Source: Diadema setosum (lineage: Eukaryota > Echinodermata > Echinoidea > Diadematoida > Diadematidae). Taken from it: a DNA stretch of 64,000 nucleotides. Where the stretch lies: positions 11,320,292-11,384,291 of the forward strand of contig CM067075.1 of the NCBI GenBank assembly GCA_033980235.1, read 5' to 3'. Each line of letters opens with the position of its first letter. Within the stretch, counting starts at the first letter, position 1. Shown in pieces: positions 43,972 to 56,200 of the stretch. The position numbers were made by a program, and so were the translations under genes. The notes below the pieces were generated by a model that saw only the letters and a list, made by a program, of their open reading frames with translations, searched no databases and was not told the origin of the DNA.

Positions 43972-44275
43972 CCGAATTCACAAAGGTGGATGGTACAAAT
44001 GAAATCATGGTTTAAACCATGAACAAAAACCATGGAGCGCCAAGTGTCGAACGGAATATTTCGTTACGAAATCAGTCATTTCGGCGATGAAATGATTATT
44101 TTGTAAAGAAATGACAACATCTTGTACCTAGATGAACATTTCGTTAACGAAACGGTCATTTTGTCGACGAAATGACCAATTTCGAAACGAAATATTCCGT
44201 GCGACACTTGGCGCTCCATGGTTTTTGTCCATGGTTTAAACCATGATTTCATTTGTACCACTTTCGTGAATTCGG
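43972..44275. mobile_element. 304-bp palindromic MITE
   Basis: The whole segment is an inverted repeat. Outer boxes ccgaattcac/gtgaattcgg, then ggtacaaatgaaatcatggt, aaaccatgg, agcgccaagtgtcg, ggaatatttcgtt and cgaaatgac all recur in reverse complement on the right side. Left and right arms differ by a few substitutions. Short direct units of the type atttcgttaacgaaa fill the centre. No coding capacity. Confidence 0.88.
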
Positions 44276-44560
44276 GTCATAGTGTCTGCAAAGCACAACT
44301 GACTTGATTGAGGAGACGATGAGATAGTGGCAGATCTTCGACCACTGCACTACAAAAAGTCCTGTGTTAAATATGAAACACCGATATGGTCTTAAATTTC
44401 CGATGCTCATTTGTGGTGTTAGATAACCTCCGGGTGTCATTCTAAAATATAGAATTGGGTTTTTTCATAGTTTCTTAGTTACTGTTCTTCTTGTTGATTT
44501 TGAACTTTAACAAGACGATCAAGCATTATTCAATAAAGTACTTGATTTTTTAGAAAAAAA
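44276..44560. other. Short spacer with no supported gene
   Basis: AT-rich, no recognised feature. Confidence 0.4.
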
Positions 44561-44564
44561 GAAG

Positions 44565-45030
44565 GTGTGAACACATTTACACCACAGTAACAACAGTTGG
44601 TGTGGTCTCCTATTGAAGCTGGACGGGTGTTATACCATTTATATTTACTCAAGCAATATCAAATCAACACCATGCGGTGTCATTATTGATTTGACACCAG
44701 TCATGCCAGTGCAGTGTGAAAATATCACCAGCTACAGTGTCAAATTAACACCAGGAAGTGCCAGATGAACACTTTTCAACACCATCACAACATACTTTCT
44801 ACACCTGTGGGTGTGGTCCTCTATCTTTAACACTTGATCGGTAACGGTGTCCCGGTGGCCCGGGGCCACCAAAAACGCACGTCGGGCCACCAAAATTTCA
44901 GAAAAGAAGAATTTGGTGGCCTGATCGGGCCACCAAAAAAGGTCGGATGTTTGCCTTTGGGCCACCAAAAATAAAAGTTAGTGTGGAGCCCTGCCCATGG
45001 TCTTAAATCTAACACCGATGTTTTTTAGTG
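44565..45030. repeat. ACACC-rich repeat interrupted by a GGTGGCC repeat block
   Basis: 44565-44840 is full of acacc/ggtgt units (caacaccatgcggtgtcatt, tttgacaccag, taacaccagg). From about 44848 to 44965 a different block with five units of gggccaccaaaa is inserted; ggtgtt units resume near 45013. On the minus strand the block reads as repeated FWWP residues, but there is no extended ORF. Confidence 0.65.
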
Positions 45031-45059
45031 TGGGTGTCACTTTCACCTATATATACCAG

Positions 45060-45918
45060 TATACGTGCCAAGCATTGCCAACCTCAGATAGATTTGCGAC
45101 GGCATCGTTTTGGATTTTTTATCCCGAAAGGGACACAACTCATGTGGTAACTAGCACATGATTATTAAATGGTTGCTAGGCATTTTTACTGTTCAAATGC
45201 AGTATTTACATTATAAGGTGATGGGTGATGCTCGTTATTCCATAAGTTCATCAATCCGAAAATGAAGTGTGGTTCCTTATTGCAAGGATTCGTTGTTCAG
45301 AAACACACAAATTATAGACCCCTTGATGTTCCTTAATCCAAAAATGAAATACGGTTCGTTAATCCGAAAATGTTGAAAACAATGAAAGAAAAGGTGCATA
45401 TTAATGAACCTTTGGAATTACGAACCTTATTTCGTTTTCATTAATTATTAATGAATGCACCTTCAGAATAACGAACTGTAACCTAATTGTATTAGAGTTC
45501 GAAGACCACATATAGCACTCATTCATCACGGCTGTTCACGTTAACACAACTCTTGCATGAATTCTCTCTCAAAGTTTGATGACCTTATGTCCTCATTTTC
45601 AGGATAAGATTTCTTTTACTTACAGGTTGAATTTTATGTTGTCTCGAAGATCTTCTTTCTGCCAAAAGTAAAAGGCTTAATGATTTGATTGTTAGTCATG
45701 GATTTGGAAAGCGAGTCATCTTACTCCTCTGATGAGGAGAGTCACATTTCATGATTTTATTATCCAGGGCCGGCGGAGTGTTTTCAAAAGTGGGGGGCAC
45801 TTCCGGGTTTCATGAGCTAACAAGCAAAAAAAAAAATAATAATAAAATGGGGGGGGGGGGGGCTTTAAGATCTTCACCCCATCTTTCACATTCCAATTCC
45901 GGGTTTCTTCAACTGACA

Positions 45919-45952
<34 letters not shown>

Positions 45953-46740
45953 GCTCAAACTTATACCACTACAGTGCTACCGGGTACATTTCGTAAAAAC
46001 AAATAAACAAAACAAAACAAAAATCAATAAAACAGCATCAACAAACAAACAAACAAGAGAAGCCGTGGGATAATCAAAATACAATAGACGCTAAAATGAC
46101 GCTAAGGCAGCTGTAAGAACGTTAGTGTCTCTCAAAATCGGAAGCATGGAATTTGTATTTTCATGGACATTTTTTTGGTGTGTGTGTATCAAAGGTAATA
46201 ATTTAGATGTAAAAGAAGTCAATTGTGGCGGTCTTTTTAAGTTTTTATAGGGCCGCTGCCATTCATTGTTAATATCAATATTTTATCTTCAGTATCTGAT
46301 GTACTTTACTTTATACTTTTTTTGCTTTTGATTCTAATGTATTTTTGTGCTCATTGTGACGTCGATATTCTTGTTTGTACAGTTAATACATCATTTTGAA
46401 AGTTTCCCCTTATGACATATAACAATTAACGTGCAGATGCAAATATTTATACTCTGTATGCAAACATTCAGATAATTACTTTGTGTTTATGACCGTGTAT
46501 AGTTTTTGTTGGAAAGGGAAAAATGATTGAAATGAACTGAAAAGTGAGTCCTATTTCATATTTCTTGGAATTTATATTGTATAAAATAAGCTCTCTTGGA
46601 AATAACATCATAATTTCATTTTCAAAACTACTTCACGTAACATACATGATCATGATGATAGACGTGATTAATGGACAAAAATTTCATATCCTCTAAAAAA
46701 TCATTGCGTATACTCATCATTGATATTGTTTTATATCATC
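45060..46740. other. Spacer with simple repeats and AACGAAC-type patches
   Basis: No gene. 45220-45490 has repeated cgaaaatgaa / aacgaac(ct)tt boxes, partly shared with 52272-52300. An A run of about 27 is at 45924-45951 and a G run at 45850-45862. Confidence 0.45.
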
Positions 46741-46742
46741 TA

Positions 46743-46850
46743 TAGAATTTTAGCATTGGGCAATGCTCACCAGACTCTACTGAACAGAACATCATCCCTG
46801 CAAAAGAAGGCTCTACGTGTCACTTGCAATTTTCCCGTACGTTTACATGA
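46743..46850 (+). pseudogene. Tiny LINE RT C-terminal fragment
   Basis: A short frame contains SLQKKALRVTCNF, which matches the LLQKRAIRI/LQKKKALRIICN segment of the other LINEs in this window. It is followed by (AAC)n/(AAT)n triplets at 46857-46883. Confidence 0.5.
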
Positions 46851-46884
46851 AAATAGTAACAACAACAACAACAATAATAATAAA

Positions 46885-48256
46885 TAAGAGTAAACAGCGC
46901 TTATAGAGCGCATAATACATGGTGCATATGTCCCTATATGCGCTCCAAAAATGGAAAGATTATACAAAGACATACTATCCCAATAAGCCAGTTCGTAATT
47001 AGCTCATGTACACATTGGTACAAATGATCTTTCTTTTTTCTCAGTTAGTTAGGCACTTCACTCGTTTTCAAAGCGGCATAATGCCTAAGCTTGCCTGACG
47101 TAACAATTTATGGAATTCATGTTCAAACAAAGAATTATCTCGCGTTTAAGGCAGGTGATCAGAATACTCCATCAGTTGACAATTTAGCGGGCATCCATTT
47201 CATTGTTTTGTATTGAATGCAATAACAGCCTATTTCCTTTTATATTGCGAAATACCATTCTTGCTGTCAGGTGGATGTGCTGGCAAGCACCATTTAGATA
47301 AGGATCACATGAATAATTATCGCATCACAGATGCTTATCTCAGTGAATTTACAAACTGAAATGCCTGTTGGTACAAATGACCTTTTTCTGCTCATGCGCA
47401 AAGTGGAATTACGAACTGGTCTATTACAATGATGGTACCGAGCTTCATGTTTGCTTACACTGTAAGAAAAAAAGAAAAAAAAAGAGTGTTTTCAAAGCAG
47501 AGTTGAATCTATTAACACACATATATAGTCAATTTGTCTTAGATTGTGGCGTAAATCAAAATTCCAAACAATAAAGGCATTATAAGCAAACGTTCGTTCT
47601 CCATAAAATTTGGTTCTTCTATTCGGAATTACAAATGTATTCTTTGCTTCTAATAACCTGTTAAAAATTAAAAGATTTGTGTTTATTCGTGATTTGACAT
47701 TTTATTCATTTAACAGCAGTCTATTTCCGTTCATTGCTTATTCTATATTCATCCTAAATCATGTTTTCATGAATATCCAATTCGACGTTAATGAATTCCA
47801 CTTATATCTCTCCTGTAACCGCGAGTAGCTCAGAGGTATAATGTATCGTCTGCATTATTCCTTTATTTAAAAAAAAAAAGATTGAATTGTGTTACATGTT
47901 TTATCGAAAAATAAAACCAAGATCATAATTGAATTAGATTTTTTTTTAAAGATAGATATTGAACTCTTCCATTTGTTCTTAAAATCGAAAGGGTATACTT
48001 TCACCTTGTTAACCTTATGAAAGACTGTGTATAACTACTGACCATAAACAATTGTTTACTGTTGCAAAAAAAGAAAATGCTCAGTCGTCAGACGTCATCA
48101 CCTTTTCCTTCTCAAACGTCTAGAAACTTCCTGGCAAAGCTTTCTATGAACCTCTTTCAATCCATAGTGAGCTCAAATACTGCAAAACTCTTTGTCCGAG
48201 ATATCACTGCAAATCTTCCCGTTCAGTCAAGTGTCAAATACATGTATTCTATTCGT
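46885..48256. other. Spacer with no supported gene
   Basis: AT-rich; A and T runs at 47466-47482, 47868-47880 and 47940-47950. No feature supported. Confidence 0.4.
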
Positions 48257-48833
48257 TAAAGGACAAGTCCACCTTCATAGCCATGTGGATTGAGTGAATG
48301 CAGCAACGTTAGCAAAACATATCAGTGAGAGTTTGAGGAAAATGGGACAATCCGTTCAAAAGTTACAAATTTTTGAAATTTCTGCTCAGTCACTGCTGGA
48401 TGAGAAGACTACTACAGCTTGTGATGACACATGACGCTATTGTGTACAACGATGCAAATGAAAACATAAGAAATATTCAAAATTTTCCCACTTTTCTCGC
48501 ATAATAAAAGAGCGCTTGACTTGCCTCTTTCAGAAGGGAGGGAGAATAATATTACCCTTAACATACATCAGTGACAGGTTGAAGAAATGTGCACTTTTTT
48601 CAAAAAGTTAAATTTTATGAAATTCTCTTTATCTTCCTTATATCGTTGTTCGCATGACTGTGACACCATACACTGTAGTAGTCTTCTCCCCCAGCAGTGA
48701 CTGCACAGATAATAAAAAAAATCTGAACTTTTGAACGGATTGTCCGATTTTTTCCCAAAAATTCACTGTGTTCTAATAATATTGCTGCATTCACGTAATC
48801 CACATGTATATGAAGGTGACCTTGTCCTTTAAA
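48257..48833. mobile_element. ~577-bp foldback MITE
   Basis: The left end taaaggacaagtccaccttc is answered at the right by gaaggtgaccttgtccttta. Complementarity continues inward (catgtggatt / aatccacatg; ggacaatccgttcaaaagtt / gaacttttgaacggattgtc; cagtcactgctgg / cccagcagtgactg; gaagactactac / gtagtagtcttc). The middle 130 bp is unique. No ORF of interest. Confidence 0.85.
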
Positions 48834-49571
48834 GCAGCGACAGTTGAGATAAAGTCGATCACTAATTTCAGAAGTATACTAAACCCAAAAGACGCCCTCT
48901 TGCGTCAGACTGCTCATCTTCTTTCAGGTCTGTTATAATAACCAACATTGTGAATCTGAGTTCTCACGCAAGAAACATTTGGTTTGATTGCTCCCTCTTT
49001 CCTGGATCTCTCTTTTTTATGTCTATTTTATGGATATCAGTCCACACATAATGCTTCGCTTTTTTTTTTTCATGTATAATTCTCTAAAATCTATGCGTAA
49101 ATTTATAGGTTTTATTAAAAAACATTAATTTGCGTATAACCCTACACTATAATATATACATATTCAAGGTAAGGTTGGCACACAAGGGATATCAGACAAG
49201 TCAGAGGTAGAGATAGAGGTACCTACAACAATATAATATCCCAGATAGTAATACATCTTTAGTGGCAATTCACCCTTTGATCATTAATGCGCAAATGTAC
49301 GCCTACATGATCCAACACGACATCAATTGTCATGGTATTTCTTTTGTTTTTATACTACTAGTCAATGTACCCGTGGAGTGCCAGAAATCCTCTATGGGTC
49401 TACGGAGGTCAAATAACTGTTTTGCGCTACTCCTTGGTCCGATCTTGGCCAAACTTGCTTATCTTGTTATTTATATTCGGTTTCTGAATAAAATTGAATT
49501 GAATTTAATTGGATTGAACTATTAAATAAAAATCACCTATGATGACCCATGATGATGAACTTGCTTGAAGC
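48834..49571. other. Spacer ending in AATTG-rich sequence
   Basis: No supported gene. aataaaattgaattgaattt near 49487-49506 resembles a LINE/SINE 3' end. Confidence 0.4.
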
Positions 49572-49618
49572 ATTCCCAGGTGTACGCCTACTTATTCAGT
49601 AGGCGTACACCTGGGAAT
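49572..49618. repeat. Perfect 20-bp stem hairpin
   Basis: attcccaggtgtacgcctac (49572-49591) and its exact reverse complement (49599-49618) enclose a 7-base loop (ttattca). Confidence 0.9.
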
Positions 49619-49730
49619 CCCCATATAAGTAGGCCTACATAGCACCCTCTATCGGGTGTCTGATTATATTTCTGGGGAAATCCCCATATAAGTAGGCCTA
49701 CATAGCACCCTCTATCGGGTGTCTGATTGC
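49613..49730 (+). repeat. ~51-bp tandem duplication
   Basis: atccccatataagtaggcct...cgggtgtctgatt occurs at about 49617-49667 and again at 49679-49728, with an 11-base spacer. It adjoins the hairpin on its left, and a TGACCT-type patch (49753-49785) and a CAGA microsatellite (49884-49905) on its right. Confidence 0.85.
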
Positions 49731-50014
49731 AGCTGACGAAGATTAGAAGTTATTTGACCTTTGACCCAAGTGACCTTGACCTTTTCAAAAATGAACCCCT
49801 CAAGGGCAATTTCGCGGTCAACCTGCATCCACCCACTAAGTTTGATTGAGATCGGACCAAGGACCTGGGAGGAGTAGAGGAACAAACAGACAGACAGACA
49901 AACGTTGCTCGAATTATAGTATGATGATGTGGCCAGAGGTAGATCTGAATAATATAACCATGTTAACAACAAAACTTCAAAATTAAAGCACCAGAGGATA
50001 TAATGAAAACAAGT

Positions 50015-50237
50015 TCAGATATCTAGAAGGTGGTAATAGTCTTCATGGAGACATGGACAGCATTTGGGAAAATTGGGGTCGTCTGGCGGACAGTCCGGAT
50101 TGCAGCAGGGTTGCACGGCCGGGTCTGATGCAAGTGTTTGAGATGGTACCCATGTCAATTCTGCCATAAATTTTTTCCGCATTCTTCTGATCTCCTTCAA
50201 CACCTCTTCGGCCCAGGTGGCGTTGTTCAAGTTGAAG
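50015..50237 (-). CDS. ARSA-like: Arylsulfatase A-like, last exon
   Basis: 223 bp. The acceptor is ...gatgcgaaag before C at 50237; the stop TGA is at 50015-50017. It encodes the cysteine-rich C-terminus ([13 protein letters not shown], then [10 protein letters not shown]), matching the ARSA C-terminal Cys pattern (CCHPGC...CCHC). The acceptor's polypyrimidine tract is 15-30 bases upstream, so the start is slightly uncertain. Confidence 0.85.
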
Positions 50238-53200
50238 CTTTCGCATCACATCGACAAGAGAGAGAATGAAAGTGGATTGAAGGAAATAGAAAACTATTAA
50301 GTTCATCTTTTTTAAACTGCATGTAACATTTATATTATATTGGATGGCTATGAATGGGATACCAGTGATTATCATCTATATAGGACGTTTTAGCGGCGCA
50401 TTAAAAACGCGTATTGTAGTCCGCTCAATTTTTACCGTTCAATATCGGAGCATATTGAACGAATCGCATAGACCAACGTATTAATTCCCCATAGGCTACC
50501 GTTGTTAATTGCCGTTCAAGATCACACGATATTCAATTCTGTCTCGTTTATTGCGTGAGCGCTTGCTGAATGCGCAAATGCTTGCTACTAAGTGCGCGTC
50601 ATTTTGTTACATTTTTCACACGCGCGCAAACATCTTGCTAGTTGTTTGTTTCAATACGCAGTTTTAGGGGCTTCCCCTTTTCAGCGCTGGGATGGGACTG
50701 CCGACTCAACTTCAAAGACGAGTAGAAGCCGGGTAATTTTGTGCAGTTCATGGTTGCTCTACTTGATTGTATAGATGATAATAATTATATTGGATGGCCT
50801 TGATTCATGGAATACCAGAGAATATTGCACTCGTTAGAGTCAATATTGCACTCATCTTCGATTCGTGCAATATTGGCCCTAACTCGTGCAATATTCCCTG
50901 GTATCCCATTCATAGCCATCCAATATAATATAAATATTGCACGAGTTAGGGTCAATATTGCACGAATCGAAAATGTGTGCAATATTCCCTGGTATTCCAT
51001 GAATCAAGGCCATCCAATATAATTATTATCATCTATACAATCAAGTACAGCAAGCATAAACTGCACAAAATTACCCGGCTTCTACTCGTCTTGGAAGTTG
51101 ACTGCCAGTCACATCCCAGCGCTGAAAAGGGGAAGCCCCTAAACTGCGTACATGAAACAAACAACTAGGAAGATGCTTGCGCGCTTGTGAATTGTAACAA
51201 AAACTACGCGCACTAGTAGCAAGCGTTAATGCATGATTCAGCAAGCGCTCGCGCAATAGACGAGACAGAATACGTATTGAATATGGTATGATCTAGAACG
51301 GCAAGTAACAACGGTAGCCAATGGGGAATTAATACGTTGGCCTATGCGTTTCGTTCAATATGCTCTGTTATAAAATGGGTTCAAGAATGTAGCCAATAGG
51401 AAGCGCTGAAATGAGACACACCTCCTTCCTTTACTTCAGTACAACTGCACTGCCTGTAATCCTATGGTAGATTGCCGATCGTCTGTGCGCGCGGCGGCTC
51501 CTTTGATGAATTGCATGCATACGCGTACGCGCTGTCAATCCTGTAAACAACTTCTAGTTCGGGCTGCCGGCCGGCCGGCCTGTCTTCCCTTGTGCATAAC
51601 ATATGTGGCGTACGTACGTATACTGTACTATACGTACACTTTGTACAGTACAGTAGACCAAGCGTTATGGGACCGGACGCGTACATGGAGTCACTTTGAA
51701 GAGCAAATCCAACGATTTAGCAGGTTAATTCTCACGCCGTTTTCAGAGTATGTTGTCTAGTAGGCCTATATGAGGAGTCTATATCAAGTCTTTAAGGTAA
51801 AGGGTGCATATTCTATGTAAAATAAGTAAGTTTTCATGCGGGTGTCCGGAAACCCAACCCCCCCATTATACTTATACTGTATGTGCGGGACCTCCGCGAG
51901 TGCGACGTGCGTAAAAGTTTGGGACGAACATCTTCTGACGTCTTGACCCACAAAGGTACGTGAAAAACGCTGAAAAATGATGTTAGTTTTCGAATTTTCG
52001 ACCCATTTTATAAAACAAATGATGCACAGGATTATTTCGTGGCGTTAGTGTAGGCGTAGCTCACTCTCGGGTATTTACAATGTAGTGCAACATGCACTCG
52101 GCTTCGCCTCGTGCATGTTTCACAATTGTAAATACCCTCGAGTGCACTACGCCTACACTAACGCACTCTATCCTGTGCATCATTAGTATAATATTGAACG
52201 GTAAAAATTGCGCGGACAACAATACGCGTTTTTAATGCGCGGCTAAAACGTCCTATATAGATGATATTCTTCCTTCGAAATAACGAACTGTAACCGTTCC
52301 AATTAGTCTGATTTTTTTGTGTGTGTGTTTGTCGATTCCTGATCAAAGTTGGTCAACGTGATTTGTTGGAATACAAACTATTTCGAAATTGTGTTTTGAA
52401 CACCCAGGACATTAAACAACAACAACAAAACAATATTGGTAACAATATGCTGCCCCACGAGTTTATTGCTGGCCGACAGGTACATGTCATAATCGTCCGG
52501 ATGACGTCACAGATGATGACTGCAGGTGTGTGTGTGGGGGGGGGGGGGACACAGACAGGCTGATCCACTTCAAAAGTTTGAAATGCTATACTGAAAGAAG
52601 TCATGAATCCCAACATGAAAGTGGGGGGATTTATACCATCTCACCGAAGGCGATTCAAACCCTGCAGTTAAAACATTATCCCCTCATCAGGAAAAGTCAT
52701 CACTTGATTCATCATGGTGGGAACAATAAAGTTATCATTTATCAAATCATAAGCTAGCTAGGTAATTTGTGGCGTTAAAAGCATAGCATTATCAGAGCAT
52801 CACCAATAAGCCCAAGCTCACAGCTTCAGTGTCTTGCGCCCTATATAAACAACTAACCGCAGTGCGCGCCTCAAAAGGAGTTCATTGATTTCATCACGTG
52901 TGACTTTCCTCGTTTCCATTAGCGTTTTGGTTTTACCTATGGGACAGTATGAGAAGTGGCCAGCTATTACGTAATGATTGGTTGTTGTTTTTTTTTCAAT
53001 GGCTGACTGACATTTAACTAACCAATGTGTCAATATGATATGATTATTTACCTCTCCTCGGGGTCGCTGTTGAGATCGAAGAGCAGCGGTGGATCCAGTT
53101 TCCTGAGCTCATTAAAAGGCATGCACTCCCTCGCGTCCATGGCGGGCTGGTATGGTCCTTCGATGAAAAAATGCGCCTTAAACTGTTTGAACCTCACCGC

Positions 53201-56200
53201 GAGAGGGCCTACTATAGGGGAAGGAGCAGGTCCAAAGTAGAACAGCTTTTCTCTTGGACTCTGAAAGAGAGAAAATATTAAAGAGAGGAATAGAAGTAGA
53301 GAAATAGAGGGAGAGAGAGAGAGAGAGATAGAGGTAGACATAGAAAGAGGCTTTGACAATTGATAAAATACAGAAAAGAAAAGACACACCCACATAAACT
53401 GGTCTGATTATGCACTTATATTGTATATGTAATAAAATGTATTTATATGTTTTGTTGGAGAATGAATGAAGGAATTATGAATGAAAGAATTCAAAATAGA
53501 AATTAGATTTTGAAGCTTTGACAGTTAATAGAATACAGAAAAGAAAACACACACACATAAACTGGTCTGCATATGCACTTATATAGAATGTATTATACGT
53601 GTTTTTTGAGGGAGGAATGAATGAATGAATTCAAAATAGGATTTAGACAGAAATATTTTGAAACCACAAAGTTACGGTGTAACAACGAATAAGGGACATC
53701 AGGCGATGATCTATGTCGTTTTTCTGCTTCTCACATTTTTTTTTTCTCCGCGAACAAAGGATCGCACAATCTTGATTGTGGTTAAAGGGGTGGCATATTG
53801 GTTGAGGTGAGGATTCAGCTTAAACCTTTTTGCGAGATATTCAGATACCACTTGATGAAATGTTAAAGAACACACAATTCTAAGAAGAATTCATACTTTG
53901 TTGTTTTGATGAAAATCGGTTTTGAAATGGTTGAAAATATCCCAAAACAAAGTAAAGCTAGGCAATCTTTATTTATCAGGATCACTTTGTCGGTTTTTTT
54001 TTTTATATATGTGTCTCAGCCACTTCAAAACCAATTTTCTTCAAATTATTAAATTTTTAATTCCTTTGGGAATTATATGCTCTTTGTCTAGAAAAAAAAA
54101 ATCATCATAAAAAGTTGGAAACCTGAAGCCCAATCTCAAGCAAAACGGTACAATCCCCTTAATGATTCATCAAAAGTGAACTCCCTCCCCCCCCCCCTCT
54201 TTATTACAACTTAACATAATGTCACGAGAAGGATACTTGTATTCTTTTTTGATAAAAGTCCATTTCAGCGAAGATATAATGTTACTATCACCATCAGCAT
54301 ACTTGTGTCTTCATTATATTTTCTGATTTGAAGTTACATGATGCTATTAGAGTCAGGTTGCATACAGAGTGTAGCATTTAAATCAGACCTTTCCCTTTAG
54401 TATTCCTTTCTAAAATTGATTAAGTAATAATCTCGGCTCTTGGCAACCTAGCGTCCTTAAACGCCAATTTCAAATCTCTGGTCATCGATTTTATCTTGAC
54501 TTCAGTCGGTGTTGGTGTATCAGATTAATTCAGCATTATTTTATTTTGCATACGTTAGATTTATAGTATAACAGATCAGCGCCAATGATTGCCGCTGTTA
54601 TGCTGAGTCGAGGGGAAGGTGCATTCCGTTGTCTTTTGTTAAACATTTCAGTACTTTAACAATGATTGACAGATGAGGTCATCGCCAGAATATTGGATTG
54701 GAAGGATTTTTTGTGGGCGTTCCCAAGTAATCTGAAGAAAAATAGAAGAAAAAAAATCGTTAAAGATATATGGAATGTTTCTAGATGTTTGTTTCACTGC
54801 AAAAGTGCTGTTGAGGGTATCATAAATCAACACAAATCAACATGCATTTGGATTCCAGAGCTCCTTTAAGACATTTTTGACATGCCCCTAATAGTCAGTG
54901 ATAGTTGGGGGAAAATGCCGATGATGCAATTTCCTACATGACCATTGACAATCAACATCATACGCAAAATCTTCACTAGGACCTAAACAAAATTGGTGAC
55001 TCGGCGAAAAAAAAAAATGGATGATGGTTTTGAACACAGATAAGTGCAAGGTTTTGACAACATCCAGGAAAAGAAGAAAGGTGCAACACGTGTATCATCT
55101 AAAATAACGCCCCTCTTGAGTCTGTTGAATCCGTGAAGTACTTGGGTGTATCCATCACTTCTAATTTGAAGTGGACCCAACACATCAATAATACTGTCAA
55201 TAAAGCCAATAACGTCCAATAACGTCCAATCTTCGCATAAGATCTTTTGATGTTGAAGCCACAGCTTACAAAACGTTGGTTCGACCAATTGTAGAGTATG
55301 CTTCCATAGATTGGGACCCATCTTCCCAGAACCTCATCCACAAAGTGGAAATGGTCCAGAGAAGAGCTGCGTGATTCACTTTGACTCGCAACCATAACAC
55401 CTCAAGTGTCACCAAAATGCTGCAAGAACTTGATTGGACCACTCTGGAACAGCGCAGAGAAAATGACAGACTAATCATGATACACAATAATCTTACTCAT
55501 CTTTCAGCTCAGGACTATAGTATCAAACAGGTTAATCAGTTGACAAGACCCACGCAACCACATTCCTATCAGGTACCATACTCGAGAACTGAATCGCATC
55601 GCCATTCGTTCTTTCCAAGAACTGTAAGGAGCTGGAATTCCCTGTCGTCGGAAATTGTTTCAGCGCCATCTGTGGGATCATTCCGTAACCGACTAATGGT
55701 TGATCACAGTGGCTAGTTATTTTTTTTTTCAAATTTGTTATGTGCTTGTAAATATCTGTAAATAAACTGTATTACAATGTAAATAGTACAGTCTGCAAAA
55801 ATCTTCAGCCTATTGAAGGAGGGAGACTTAATCAGAAAAAGAAGAAGAAGAAATGCCGTTATGGAGATGGGTGTGAACTGCGTCATCAACAGCAGTACAG
55901 TGACTATGAGCAGGTGAACGGGTTCCGTGCAGTTGAGAAGTGCTATTATACACCTAGTTCAAGAGAGAAACAAAACTGTGTGTAATTTTTTTTTTGGTTA
56001 TTTCTTTGCTTATTATCCTCCCGTCAATGTTTCCAATATGACCTCCGCATCACTAAAGGCGCTATGACATACAAATGCATGTTGATTTGTATTTAGATTC
56101 ATAATGCCTCAAAATCACATTTGCGGTGAAACGAATAAGAAACATTTCATGTATTTTGAGATAATTTTTCTTCTATTTTCCTTCAGATTACTTGGATACG

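Larger units (their letters stand above)
50238..53051 (-). other. Intron with nested palindromic elements
   Basis: 2.8 kb intron of the sulfatase gene. It contains the nested inverted repeats at 50371-52265 and, in 52266-53051, sequence without recognisable features except a G run at 52537-52548. Confidence 0.75.
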
